This document shows, piece by piece, positions 30,557-39,717 of a stretch of 64,000 bases of DNA. Below the pieces are notes generated by a model. The model was given only the letters and a program-made list of their open reading frames with translations. It did not search any database and was not told the DNA's origin. The DNA lies in the NCBI RefSeq assembly GCF_038725785.1, contig NZ_CP109796.1:682001-746000 (forward strand), written 5' to 3'. Position 1 is the first letter of the stretch; every line of letters starts with the position of its first letter. The translations under genes and the position numbers were made by a program. The stretch comes from Termitidicoccus mucosus. GTDB taxonomy: Bacteria > Verrucomicrobiota > Verrucomicrobiia > Opitutales > Opitutaceae.

Positions 30557-31660
30557 TCATTCGGAGCCGCCGGGAAGCGCTTGCGCATTGCCTCCATGCA
30601 CATCCAGTTCGAGCACCAAGGAGGCCTCGACCAGTTGATCCTGCAATTTTTGCAGTTGCTTGTATAATCGCTTCATTTGGGAAAGCTTCTTCGGCAGCTC
30701 GGCCTCCAGCCTGAGATCATCGCCTCCCAGGCCGGCGATGGTCTTTTCGATCCTGTTTATTTGATTGGTAATATCGTTGGCCAAGGCCGGGTTTCGGGCT
30801 TCAACCAGGCCGTCCTTGGTGGCGACCAGGTTGGCAAGACTGGCATCGCCGCCGCCTGTCACGGCCTGACGAATCCCGTCCAAGGTAGCCTGAAACCCTT
30901 CCTTGGCGTTCCCGCTGCGCCAGGCTTCCAGGCTCTCGGGTTTGACTGCCGTCCGTTCAAAGAAACCGCTGGGCATGCCGATGCGGTCCCGCAGCATCCG
31001 CTCGATGATATTCAGGAGCTCGGAAACGACCCGGCTCAGGGCGTCGGCGGGGAGGAGAAACGGGTTGCCGTCGCCTGCGGACGTGAATTCGTGGGCAAAC
31101 CGCTCTTCCCAGTCGAGCTTTGCGCGGGCCGTAAGCCGGGTGATCTCTTCCGTCACATCCCGCAGATGCGCGCCACGGCCCGCGGCGGTGACGGCGGCGG
31201 CATCCGCCGGGGTAAACAGCAGATATTCCGCGGCCGCATATCCGCGCTGGTCGGTTTGCTTGAGCAGATAAGCGAGATCCGGGGCATCCACTGCGGCATC
31301 CAGCACCACTCCGTTTACCGCCCACCTGCCGATGCGGCGCTCCAGCTTGTCGGCAGGCCCAAACAGAAACGGCGCCGCGCGACGCCACGCCAGATAGGCA
31401 TCCCGCCACGCGGCGCGTGCCTGCCCCAAGGTTTCGGCAGTCGGATTTTCGCATACCACCCGCACGCTGGCCTCCAAGCGGCCCGCCGTATCCGCGACTT
31501 GGGTCCAACTCGGTTGCACGCCTTCGCTCACCAGTGCCGAAAGCACATCCGATTCAGTGGGCAGGGCATGGGAAATTCCGCCCAACAACGTGGACAAGAT
31601 GCCTGCCAGCAAGAAAATGCCTCTTCCGGCGGCGCTCATGGAAAAATGCCGCCACGCCAT
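30557..31660 (-). CDS. Imelysin-like protein 2
   Basis: 367 residues with a signal peptide (about 1-32, IFLLAGILSTLLGGISHA). Diagnostic imelysin segments are ARAAWRDAYLAWRRAAPFLFGP (about 85-106) and KLERRIGRWAVN (about 108-119). At the GxHxxE position the sequence is RGYAAAEYLLF: glycine and glutamate remain but the histidine is alanine. A Lys/Gln/Leu-rich helix near the C-terminus (ELPKKLSQMKRLYKQLQKLQ) completes the bundle. It is the first gene of the imelysin2-imelysin1-DUF1111 set, just downstream (on the minus strand) of a repeat-filled spacer and the TonB-receptor gene. This order resembles IrpA-type loci. Confidence 0.85.
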   Translation of the reverse strand: MAWRHFSMSAAGRGIFLLAGILSTLLGGISHALPTESDVLSALVSEGVQPSWTQVADTAGRLEASVRVVCENPTAETLGQARAAWRDAYLAWRRAAPFLFGPADKLERRIGRWAVNGVVLDAAVDAPDLAYLLKQTDQRGYAAAEYLLFTPADAAAVTAAGRGAHLRDVTEEITRLTARAKLDWEERFAHEFTSAGDGNPFLLPADALSRVVSELLNIIERMLRDRIGMPSGFFERTAVKPESLEAWRSGNAKEGFQATLDGIRQAVTGGGDASLANLVATKDGLVEARNPALANDITNQINRIEKTIAGLGGDDLRLEAELPKKLSQMKRLYKQLQKLQDQLVEASLVLELDVHGGNAQALPGGSE

Positions 31661-32131
31661 TCGGATGCTGTCGTTTTGTTTGAATGCGGTTGGTTGATCT
31701 CAGTCATAGCCGCCTTATTATGAAACACGTAGATTGCATCATGAGGTGGCTTACAAGTCTCGATACCAAGACTCAATACCTACTATTTATGTCTTGGCAG
31801 TTAGTAGTGCAAGAGGTAGCCGGCAAAAGAAAAGTTTATGGCCCATCCCCGCTTTTTTCTGCCAGACCAAACGGCTGGCTGGGCCGGACACTCAAATCCA
31901 TCAGCACATGGGCGGGACGCCCATGCCGCGCAACCCAATCTCGAGGCTTTTGGGTTATGGCATTTTAAGCAATGTCGTGGCCGAAGTTATAAATGAAGGG
32001 ACGACTGCCGTGTCGTCCTTCTGCTTCGAAACGGACGGCACGGAAGCCGTCCCTCTTAATGAAGTCACGGCTACAGTTTTGGTTGAAATGCGCCAAAACA
32101 CTCCGGCCAACTGGCGTCGATGGCCCGGCGC
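31661..32131. other. 471-bp gene-free spacer with GC-rich palindromes
   Basis: No gene is supported here. It contains a palindrome CATGGGCGGGACGCCCATG (31907-31925), a relative of the one in the GspL-like gene, and a second imperfect inverted repeat (31997-32060; left AAGGGACGACTGCCGTGTCG, right arm ending CCGTCCCTCTT). A similar GGACGGC palindrome lies in the composite element at 6337-6490. The rest is AT-richer sequence without features I recognise. Promoters for the imelysin operon must lie here. Confidence 0.6.
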
Positions 32132-34273
32132 TCACCATTTCCATTCCACGCCGCCGAAGAGCGACATCGGTTCGCCGGCGAAAAAGCGGGCACGGTCCCC
32201 GGAGGCGGGGGGAAGGGCGGAAAAGTTACCTATGCCGGAATTGATGCCGCTGACATAGCGGCGGTCGAAGACATTGCGCAGGTCGAGAAAGAAGCCCGCG
32301 CCTTTTTTCGGCGCGTAGCCTGCGCTCAACCCCACGACGGCGTAACCCGGCGCGCGCCGCGTGTTCGCGTAATCGGCCCAGCCGCCGCGCGGCTGCCACG
32401 TGAGGGAGACGCCGCCGTGCCAGCCGGACGCGTGGCGGTATTGCAGCGCGGCTTGCAGCAGGTGCGGCGGCATGACGGGCAGGTCCTTGCTCCCCCAGAC
32501 GGGATCGCCGTCGAAATAAAAATCGCTCCACGTGTGGGCGGCGCGCAGAAGCAGGGAATGGCCGCGCGCGTTCGCGTCCAGGCCGGCGATGCGCAGCAGG
32601 TCGATGGACGCGGCCGCCTCGATGCCTTGGTGGATGGTACGGTCGGCGTTGCCGAATTGCGTGGGCGCGCCGACGGCGTCCGTGCACACGAGCAGTTCGT
32701 TTCGCAACCATGTTCTATATCCGGTAATCTCATATACCAGCGGGCCGGCCGTGCCGCGCACGCCGGTCTCGGCGGTGATGCCGTGCTGGGCGGAGCGGGG
32801 GCGAGGCGCGAGGGTGGTGAGCATGGCATCCCAGGTGAGCGGCTCCCAGTTACGCGTGACGTTGGCGAACCACTGGAAATTTTTCCGCTCGTAGCGCACG
32901 CCCAGGCGCGAGAGGAGCGCGGCGGCGCCTTCGCTGTCCGCGCTGCCGGAAAGGGTGTCGAGCAGGTTGTCGTTGATGCGGTTGGCGCGGGCGGCGGAAA
33001 GGGCGGTGACGAGCGTGAAGCCGTGCCCGAGCGCGAACTGGTGGTCAAGCCAGACGGTGACGTTTTCGGCCACAAGGCGGTTGCGCGCGGCCATCGGGCC
33101 GGGGGTGCCGGGGGAGCCGGCGCCGAAGAGATTGGGGTGCGTGTGCTGGTCGCGCCGCCCGAGTTGCGCGCGCAGGCCGAGCGTGAGGGTGCTTGGCCGC
33201 GAGAGGATTTCGCCGCGCAAGGTCCACGAGGCGTCCGCGCCGCCGTCGGTGTTGTTGGCAAAAGTGATGTTCGGGCCCTGTATAAACCCGTAGGTCACAT
33301 AGGCGAGGTGCGCGCCGATGCTGAGCGTGCTGTTATTCGCGAACTGGCGTGTGAGGCGGTCGCCGATGCGGTATTGTTTGGTGTCGCGCCCGGTCTGGGT
33401 GAGCTTGGTGAAGGCGTTCGCGGCGGTGCTGCCGGCGGCGATTTCCTCGAGCGTCTGCACGCCGGTGATTTCGACGCGGCTGCGCATGGCCGAGAGGTAA
33501 ACGCGGTTCGTCCAGCCGTTGGCGAAACGCCAGCCGAAATTGAGCGCGGCACGCGCGGACTCCTGGTGGTTGTAGTCGCGCCAGCCGTCGAGTGAGAAGC
33601 CGGTCAACGTGAAAAAAACGTCGCGCGGGCCGTCCGTCGCGGAGAGCGAAAGCTGCGCGCGGAAATAGTCGTGCGCCCCCGCCTCGACGCGCGCCAGGCG
33701 CGGGCCGTCGATGCCGGTGGGCGACACGAGGTTCACCGCGCCGCCGAGGGTCGTGGCGCCGAGCGTGAACGCGTTTCCGCCGCGAAAGATGGCGGCGTGG
33801 TCGAGCGCCGCCGGGTCGAGAAATTCCACGAAGTCGAAGCTGCCGTCGCTGAAGTTGACCGGAAAGCCGTCCTGTAAAAACAGGATGCCGCGCCCGCCGC
33901 CGGGGTCGCCGCCGCGCTGGATGCTCGCCCCCCGGATGCTCAGGCGCGGGTGGTCGATGCCGCCGAACGCCGTCAGCACGAGCACGCCGGGCTGGAGCTG
34001 GAAGAGGTCGGCGGGCGTGTTGAGCCGCCCGATGCGCAACGCCTCGGCATCCACCAACCCCGTGCCGCCGGGCACCGCCGCCAGCGCCTGCGCGGCGCGG
34101 AGGATTTCAGGGCGGGAACCCTCCACACGCAATCCCGGCAGTTCTATGGGCGGCTCCTGCGCCGTTGCGGCGCCGGGTAAAAACATGCCTGCGACGCCCA
34201 GGGCGAATGCAGAGAGATGCAGGCGGCATCGGTATGAAAAAGCAAGAAGCGGGCGGAGGTGGACGGATGGCAT
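32132..34273 (-). CDS. TonB-dependent receptor
   Basis: 713 residues from the ATG at 34273 (MPSVHLRPLLAFSYRCRLHL), giving a signal peptide ending GAATA; an ATG 17 codons earlier would bury it. A plug domain (about 40-165) has RLSIRGASIQRGGDP and LGGAVNLVSPTG; the remainder is a 22-strand barrel ending in the aromatic C-terminal residue (GVEWKW). Such receptors import ferric siderophores, haem or oligosaccharides with TonB energy. Here the imelysin/DUF1111 genes lie downstream on the same strand and the lyase and GH88 genes are divergent, so iron or sugar are both possible; no TonB box is obvious. PQTQFGNADRT-like barrel loops give no further clue. Confidence 0.9.
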   Translation of the reverse strand: MPSVHLRPLLAFSYRCRLHLSAFALGVAGMFLPGAATAQEPPIELPGLRVEGSRPEILRAAQALAAVPGGTGLVDAEALRIGRLNTPADLFQLQPGVLVLTAFGGIDHPRLSIRGASIQRGGDPGGGRGILFLQDGFPVNFSDGSFDFVEFLDPAALDHAAIFRGGNAFTLGATTLGGAVNLVSPTGIDGPRLARVEAGAHDYFRAQLSLSATDGPRDVFFTLTGFSLDGWRDYNHQESARAALNFGWRFANGWTNRVYLSAMRSRVEITGVQTLEEIAAGSTAANAFTKLTQTGRDTKQYRIGDRLTRQFANNSTLSIGAHLAYVTYGFIQGPNITFANNTDGGADASWTLRGEILSRPSTLTLGLRAQLGRRDQHTHPNLFGAGSPGTPGPMAARNRLVAENVTVWLDHQFALGHGFTLVTALSAARANRINDNLLDTLSGSADSEGAAALLSRLGVRYERKNFQWFANVTRNWEPLTWDAMLTTLAPRPRSAQHGITAETGVRGTAGPLVYEITGYRTWLRNELLVCTDAVGAPTQFGNADRTIHQGIEAAASIDLLRIAGLDANARGHSLLLRAAHTWSDFYFDGDPVWGSKDLPVMPPHLLQAALQYRHASGWHGGVSLTWQPRGGWADYANTRRAPGYAVVGLSAGYAPKKGAGFFLDLRNVFDRRYVSGINSGIGNFSALPPASGDRARFFAGEPMSLFGGVEWKW

Positions 34274-34470
34274 GGAGTTTTCGGCGAAACAGTGGTTTGG
34301 AAGTGGTACAGAAGACGCGGGCAACCAAAAAAAGATTCTCCCTATCTTTGCTTAACAATATAACTTGCTATGGTGTTGCGGTCCCATGCCGGCTGGATTT
34401 GCTCCCGGACATCCCGTTGCCCTGATGCCCCGCCACCGCGGGGCTGTGTCGCCAAACGGATACAATCACC

Positions 34471-36054
34471 ATGCCTTTTCTTCGCCAAATGCGCCTGACT
34501 CCCCGCCTGTTGCTTGCCTGGGGGCTCGGGTTCGCGCCGGTCGCGGCGCGCGCGTGGCAGTCGGGGCTCGTCTCGACCGGGACCGACGGACGGCTTGTTT
34601 ACGCGGCGGACGCGCAGGGCAACCGCATTCCCGATTTCAGCCACGCCGGTTATCATGGCGGCGGGGTGCCGATTCCCGACGTGCCCGTCGTCGCGCGGCG
34701 CGCACCCGCCGGCGGGGACAATACCGCGCGCATCCAGGCCGCGCTCGACGAAATCGCCGCGATGCCGCCCGGTGCGGACGGCTGGCGCGGGGCGTTGCTG
34801 CTCGCGCCGGGCGTTTATGAAGTGCGCGGCACGCTGCGCCTCGCGGCGGACGGTATCGTGCTGGCGGGCGCAGGCATGGACGCGGATCCCGGGCAAAACA
34901 CCATCCTGCGCCGCACTGGCACGTCCACGGAGCCGGTCGTCCTCGCGGGCGGCAGGGCGGCGGGCAAACCTTTCGCCGCCGAGGTGCGCGGCACGCGCAG
35001 CGACATCGTCACGCCGCGGGTCACGGTCGGCTCCAGTTCCTTCGAGGTGGCGGACGCCTCGAAGTTTCGCGTCGGCGACGCCGTGCTCGTCGTGCAGCCA
35101 TCCACCGAGGCATGGATAAAATCGGTCAATGCCGGCGATGCCTTCCCCGACCGCGCCGCCGGGCGCACGGCCGTGTGGAAGCCGGGGGAAATCGACATCC
35201 GCTATCACCGCTATATCACCGCCGTCGAGGGCAACCGGCTCACCCTCGATGCGCCGGTGTTCGATCATCTCGACCGCGCGCGCGCGCAGAGTTACGTGGC
35301 GAAATTCAACGATACCGGGACCGTGCGGCATGTCGGGGTCGAAAATCTCTTCATCGACGTGGAGACGGAAAGCGCGACCTCGGAAAACCACGCGGCGGAC
35401 TGCATCCGGTTTCAGCAGTCGGAAAATTGCTGGGTGCGCCGCGTGACCGCGCGCCACTTCTGGCACTCGGGCGTGCAATTCGGCGGCGGCAGCACGCGCG
35501 CCACGGTCGAGTCTTGCCGCGCGCTCGAGCCGCGCGGCATCGCGACCGGCGGGCGTTTTTATAATTTCGGCACGGCGGGCGCGCAGCTCGTTCTTTTTCG
35601 CGACTGCCTGGCGACCAAGGCTCGCCATGCCTTCATCTGCAACGGCGCCAGCCTCGACTCCGGCATCGTTTTTCTGGCTTGCGTGAGCGAGGGGGCGATC
35701 GCGTCGTCCGAGGGGCACCGGCGCTGGTCGCAGGGCGTGCTGTTCGACAACTTCATCGCGCGCAAGCCGGACACCAAAATCGTGCTCGGCCTCTATAATC
35801 GCGGCCGTTACGGCACGGCGCACGGCTGGGGGCTGGCCCACTCGGTTGCGTGGCGCTGCGCGGCGGGCGGCGCGCGCATCTGCGTGCAGCGCCCGCCGCA
35901 CGCGCAAAACTACGCCATCGGCTGCTCGGGGGATGTTTCCGGAGAAGGGCCGTTCAAGGCGCCCGCCGGGCACATCGAGGGCGTGAACAAAACCGGCCTC
36001 GACCCGGCCTCGCTTTATCTCGCGCAACTGAATGAACGGCTGTCGCGCCAATAA
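34471..36054 (+). CDS. Secreted right-handed beta-helix, pectate-lyase-superfamily protein
   Basis: 527 residues with a signal peptide (about 1-28). DNTARIQAALDEIAAMP and GALLLAPGVYEVRGTLRLAA are the start of a pectate-lyase-3-type beta-helix, followed by repeats such as HVGVENLFIDVETES, ENCWVRRVTARHF and FGGGSTRATVESCRAL. The C-terminal third (GHRRWSQGVLFDNFIARKPD and AQNYAIGCSGDVSGEGPFKA) continues the helix. Polysaccharide lyases or glycan-binding proteins use this fold; substrate and catalytic residues are not assignable. The gene is divergent from the TonB receptor and 65 bp upstream of GH88, which removes the unsaturated uronic acids that lyases produce, so a lyase role is likely. Confidence 0.78.
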   Translation: MPFLRQMRLTPRLLLAWGLGFAPVAARAWQSGLVSTGTDGRLVYAADAQGNRIPDFSHAGYHGGGVPIPDVPVVARRAPAGGDNTARIQAALDEIAAMPPGADGWRGALLLAPGVYEVRGTLRLAADGIVLAGAGMDADPGQNTILRRTGTSTEPVVLAGGRAAGKPFAAEVRGTRSDIVTPRVTVGSSSFEVADASKFRVGDAVLVVQPSTEAWIKSVNAGDAFPDRAAGRTAVWKPGEIDIRYHRYITAVEGNRLTLDAPVFDHLDRARAQSYVAKFNDTGTVRHVGVENLFIDVETESATSENHAADCIRFQQSENCWVRRVTARHFWHSGVQFGGGSTRATVESCRALEPRGIATGGRFYNFGTAGAQLVLFRDCLATKARHAFICNGASLDSGIVFLACVSEGAIASSEGHRRWSQGVLFDNFIARKPDTKIVLGLYNRGRYGTAHGWGLAHSVAWRCAAGGARICVQRPPHAQNYAIGCSGDVSGEGPFKAPAGHIEGVNKTGLDPASLYLAQLNERLSRQ

Positions 36055-36119
36055 CCGCGCGTCAGGTCTCACCCGCGCCGGCATTCTCCCTCACCGTTTC
36101 CCGTCAACCACAGTTTATC

Positions 36120-37373
36120 ATGACCCATTCCAGTATATCGTTCCACCGTCCGCCCGCGCCACGCTCCGGCGCGCTGGCCGGCGCGGCGTTGTTCGTGTTG
36201 TCCGTCGCGGCCATTTCGGGCGAGCCCGCGGGCGGGCCGGACATGGCGCGCCTGATCGCCGAAAACTTCGACTTCGCCGCGCGCCAATACAGCGTGCTGC
36301 TGGACGAGGCCGAAAAAACGCCGGACCAGTTTCCCCGCACTTTTGAGGACGGAAAGCTGCTCACCTCGAAGCTCAAGACCTGGACCGTGGGTTTTTTCCC
36401 CGGCTCGCTCTGGCTGATCCGCGAGGGCACGGGCGACGCGAAATGGAACGCCCCCGCCGACCGCTGGACACGCCGGCTCGACGGGCTCCGGCACCACGCG
36501 GGCACGCACGATCTGGGTTTCATGCTGTATTGCGCCTACGGCACCGGCTTGCGCGCGGCGCGGGGCGCGGTGGACGAAAAGGAATACAAGGCCGTGCTGC
36601 TCGACGGGGCGCAGGCGCTCGCGTCCCGTTTTAATCCCGCCGTCGGCTCCCTCCGTTCGTGGGACCGCGAGATGTGGGCGTTTCCCGTCATCATCGACAA
36701 CATGATGAACCTGGAATTCCTTTGCTGGGCGACCGCCGAGAGCGGCAATCCGCGCTACCGCGACATCGCCATCGCGCACGCGCACAAGACGCTCGCGAAC
36801 CATTTCCGCGCCGACGGCAGCAGCTACCACCTCGTCACCTACAACCCCGTTTCGGGCGCGCCGGAGCTCAAGCGCACGTGGCAGGGCTACGGCTCCGAGT
36901 CCGCCTGGTCGCGCGGACAAGCCTGGGCGCTCTACGGCTACACCATGATGTGGCGCGAGACGCGCAACCCGCTCTATCTCGACCAGGCGAAACGCATCGC
37001 GGAGTTCATCGTGACGCACGCGCGCCTGCCGGAGGACAAGGTTCCTTATTGGGATTTCGACGCGCCCGGCATTCCGGACACCCCGCGCGATTCATCCGCC
37101 GCCGCCATCATGGCGTCGGCCTTCATCGAGCTGGCGGACCACGTGGAGCCGTTTTTTGCGCGCCGCTATGCCGAAACCGCGCGCCGCCAGCTCGTCTCGC
37201 TGTCGTCGCCCGCCTACCGCGCGAAACTGGGTGAAAACGGCGGCTTTCTATTGATGCACGGCACGGGCCACTATCCGCACGGCATCGAGGTGGACCGGCC
37301 GCTGAGCTACGGCGATTATTATTTCCTCGAGGCGCTGCTGCGTTATCGGGCGCGACTGGGGAAAACAAGGTAG
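36120..37373 (+). CDS. GH88 unsaturated glucuronyl hydrolase
   Basis: 417 residues with a signal peptide (about 1-34). It is an (alpha/alpha)6 barrel. The family's two catalytic aspartates are in place: Asp131 in THDLGFMLYCA and Asp193 in PVIIDNMMNLEFL, with GHYPHGIEVDRPLSYGDYYF near the C-terminus, a typical substrate-binding region. The enzyme removes 4,5-unsaturated glucuronic or galacturonic acid from oligosaccharides made by lyases. It follows the beta-helix gene closely and is transcribed with it. Confidence high for family, moderate for substrate. Confidence 0.94.
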   Translation: MTHSSISFHRPPAPRSGALAGAALFVLSVAAISGEPAGGPDMARLIAENFDFAARQYSVLLDEAEKTPDQFPRTFEDGKLLTSKLKTWTVGFFPGSLWLIREGTGDAKWNAPADRWTRRLDGLRHHAGTHDLGFMLYCAYGTGLRAARGAVDEKEYKAVLLDGAQALASRFNPAVGSLRSWDREMWAFPVIIDNMMNLEFLCWATAESGNPRYRDIAIAHAHKTLANHFRADGSSYHLVTYNPVSGAPELKRTWQGYGSESAWSRGQAWALYGYTMMWRETRNPLYLDQAKRIAEFIVTHARLPEDKVPYWDFDAPGIPDTPRDSSAAAIMASAFIELADHVEPFFARRYAETARRQLVSLSSPAYRAKLGENGGFLLMHGTGHYPHGIEVDRPLSYGDYYFLEALLRYRARLGKTR

Positions 37374-37380
37374 CGGAAAA

Positions 37381-37478
37381 TTACGATTTACGAATTACGA
37401 ATTACGATTTGAAAATGCCAAATGACGCCGCTTCGGGCGGATGCCTTTCTTATTCGCAAATCGTAATTCGCAATTTTT
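37381..37478. repeat. AT-rich hairpin of 7-nt units (ACGAATT)
   Basis: The left arm (about 37381-37410) is four tandem units ACGATTT/ACGAATT; the right arm (about 37453-37478, TCGCAAATCGTAATTCGCAA) is its complement, with a 42-nt loop containing GCCGCTTCGGGCGG. It differs from the other hairpins in using a 7-nt period. It sits between GH88 and queA and overlaps the first codons of a longer, rejected queA start. Confidence 0.7.
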
Positions 37479-37488
37479 CCTCTTCCTC

Positions 37489-38604
37489 GTGCCGCTTCCC
37501 ACCGAACTTTTCGATTACGAGCTTCCGCCGCGCCTGATCGCCCAGACGCCGGCCGCGCGCCGCGACGCGTCCCGCCTCATGGTGGTGGATCGCGCCAGCC
37601 GCAAGGTCGTCCACACCGTGTTCGCGGAACTGCCGGCCTGGCTGCGGGCGGGCGACATCTTGTTTCGCAACAACGCCGCGGTGCTGCCCGCGCGCCTCCA
37701 TGCGCGGCGGCCCACGGGCGGCGCAGTGGAGTGCTTTTTGTTGCGGCCCGACACGGTTTCGGATCGCGGCGAGGCTTGGTGGTGCCTGGTGCGCCCGGGC
37801 AAACGGCTGCCGCCCGGCGCGGTGTTCTCCGGGGGCGAGGGGGATTTTTCCGCGACGGTGCTGGAGAAGCGCGAGGATGGGACGGCGCTGGTGCGCTTCA
37901 CCACGCCGCGCGACGCGTCGATCATCGCGGTGGCCAACCGGCTCGGCGACATCCCGCTGCCGCCTTACATCAGCCGGGAGGGAACGGAGGAGGAGCGGGA
38001 GCGCGACATCGAGCGCTACCAGACGGTTTACGCGGACCGCGCGAGCCAGGTGGCCGTGGCCGCGCCGACCGCCGGCCTGCATTTCACGCCGGAGTTGCTC
38101 GCACGCCTGGCCGCGCTCGGGGTGGGCACGGCGGACATGACGCTGCATGTCGGCCTGGGCACGTTCAAGCCCATCGGCACGGAAACCGTCGAGGAACACG
38201 CGATCCATCGGGAAATTTACGAGATGCCGGAGGCGGCGGCGCGCAGGCTCGTCGCGCCCGGCGGCGGCAGGCGGATCGCCGTCGGCACCACCTCGGTGCG
38301 CACGATCGAGGATTATCTGGCAAAAAGGGAAAGGGAGGGCGCGGGTGCTTGGCAAACGGGGGCAGGTGGCGGCGTGCAGTGCGCGGAGGCGGCGCTGTTC
38401 ATCTATCCGCCGCGGCGGTTTCTCGGCGTGGATGCGCTCATCACGAATTTTCACCAGCCGCGCTCGACCTTGCTTTGCCTGGTGTCGGCCTTTCTCACGC
38501 CCGGCTCGACGGACGGCATCGCCTGGATGCGCGAACTGTATGCCGAGGCGATCGCGCGCGAATACCGGTTTTTCAGCTACGGGGATGCGATGCTGGTCCT
38601 GTAG
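37489..38604 (+). CDS. queA: S-adenosylmethionine:tRNA ribosyltransferase-isomerase
   Basis: Transfers the ribosyl part of S-adenosylmethionine to preQ1-tRNA to give epoxyqueuosine. I start at the GTG at 37489 (MPLPTELFDYELPPRLIAQT), giving 371 residues; the in-frame ATG at 37441 would add 16 residues made of repeat sequence. The typical N-terminus LPxxLIA, the middle FRNNAAVLPARLHAR, HFTPELLARL (about 190-200), GLGTFKPI, TSVRTIEDY and SRTFLLCLV-like TLLCLVSAF are all in order. Other queuosine genes are not in view. Identification is firm. Confidence 0.94.
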   Translation: MPLPTELFDYELPPRLIAQTPAARRDASRLMVVDRASRKVVHTVFAELPAWLRAGDILFRNNAAVLPARLHARRPTGGAVECFLLRPDTVSDRGEAWWCLVRPGKRLPPGAVFSGGEGDFSATVLEKREDGTALVRFTTPRDASIIAVANRLGDIPLPPYISREGTEEERERDIERYQTVYADRASQVAVAAPTAGLHFTPELLARLAALGVGTADMTLHVGLGTFKPIGTETVEEHAIHREIYEMPEAAARRLVAPGGGRRIAVGTTSVRTIEDYLAKREREGAGAWQTGAGGGVQCAEAALFIYPPRRFLGVDALITNFHQPRSTLLCLVSAFLTPGSTDGIAWMRELYAEAIAREYRFFSYGDAMLVL

Positions 38605-38723
38605 GACGGGCCTTCGTGTGTTGCCTGACACAACAAATCATTAGGTTTGGTTTTTCTTTTTGATTAAAACCGGGTTGCAACAAATGGCTTTTCGCTTAAA
38701 TTAAATCTTTTAACTATCGTTTT

Positions 38724-39599
38724 ATGCCCACCCTTCGTTGTTTCACTCTGAACACCGTCCTCATTCTCGCCGCGTGCCTGCTCGCGGCGTGTTCGCGCTC
38801 CTCCGACTCGGCGGACGGCGCCGGCACGCCGGCCAAGCCCGCGGTGGCGTCCGCGCCTGCGGCGGCCCCGGCGAACTACCCGCAAATCATCGAGCAGAAC
38901 GACCAGAAACTGGCGTTTGTCTCGGCCATCCGCTCGATCGAACTCAACCGCGAATTCCAGCACAACGTGCAAGTCGTCCAGGCCCAGCGCGCGAGCGTCG
39001 TGGAACTCAAAAAGCGCGTGGACGAGGCCAAGCCGGAGGAAAAGGACGCCCTCCAGAAACAGCTCGACGAGGCGCTCAAAAACCTCGACTCGAACAACAC
39101 CATCATGACGAAAACCTACGGGTTTTCGCTTCTGCGCAACTACGTCATCTTTTTCGCCAAGACGCGTCTCTACACGCCGCTTGCCGACGAGGAGTTCGCC
39201 AAGCTCTCCCCCGAGGACAGGGCCAAGCCCGACCTGATCAGGACGATTGACGGCAGGGTTCACCTCTACGTCGCGTCCATCGAGAGCGTCGGGGCCAACG
39301 AGATTTTCCGGCGCAACGTCCAGCTTGTCCAGGCTCAGCGGGAACACCTTGGCCAGCTCGCCCAGTCGATCAACAACGCGAAGAGCGACGGCGAGAAGAG
39401 GCGTTTTCAGGATGAACTCACGAAATCCGAGGAGGTGCTGAAAAAGAACGTCGAGGAGTTTGCCAAGCTCCACGGCATCACGCCGCTGCGCCCTTATCTC
39501 ATCGAGGTCGAGGAGTCGCTGATTTACACGCCGCTGTCGGAAGATGAGGCGAAACAAATCGCCACGAGCGCGACGACCCAGCCCGCCGCCGGAAAATAA
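38724..39599 (+). CDS. Lipoprotein with two internal repeats of about 98 residues
   Basis: 291 residues; lipoprotein signal (hydrophobic 9-21, lipobox LAAC with Cys23), an Ala/Pro linker (24-50), then repeat A (64-161) and repeat B (181-279). The repeats align in NREFQHNVQVVQAQRASV with NEIFRRNVQLVQAQREHL, in the coiled-coil stretch, and in SLLRNYVIFFAKTRLYTPLADEEF with TPLRPYLIEVEESLIYTPLSEDEA. Each unit is a helical hairpin plus a small C-terminal region. No family is recognised; a periplasm-facing protein binding a dimeric partner would fit. Alone on its strand, with its own terminator. Confidence 0.72.
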   Translation: MPTLRCFTLNTVLILAACLLAACSRSSDSADGAGTPAKPAVASAPAAAPANYPQIIEQNDQKLAFVSAIRSIELNREFQHNVQVVQAQRASVVELKKRVDEAKPEEKDALQKQLDEALKNLDSNNTIMTKTYGFSLLRNYVIFFAKTRLYTPLADEEFAKLSPEDRAKPDLIRTIDGRVHLYVASIESVGANEIFRRNVQLVQAQREHLGQLAQSINNAKSDGEKRRFQDELTKSEEVLKKNVEEFAKLHGITPLRPYLIEVEESLIYTPLSEDEAKQIATSATTQPAAGK

Positions 39600-39627
39600 G
39601 CGCGCGCAAATTTTTCACCAGACCCGC

Positions 39628-39659
39628 CGCCACCGCCGAAACGCGGTGGCGTTTTTTTT
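39628..39659 (+). terminator. Rho-independent terminator of the repeat lipoprotein gene
   Basis: A 9-bp stem CGCCACCGC/GCGGTGGCG (39628-39636 with 39643-39651) with a 6-nt loop is followed by eight T. It lies 29 nt after the lipoprotein stop codon. Confidence 0.85.
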
Positions 39660-39717
39660 GTTGGGCGAGGAGGGGAGGGAGGCGGGGCGCGTCCGCGCTC
39701 CCGGTTGCGGGGCGGCC

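Noticed and set aside
34342-36084. 580-residue minus-strand frame opposite the beta-helix gene
   Set aside because: Antisense shadow of the beta-helix protein; no domain, Arg/Ala-rich.
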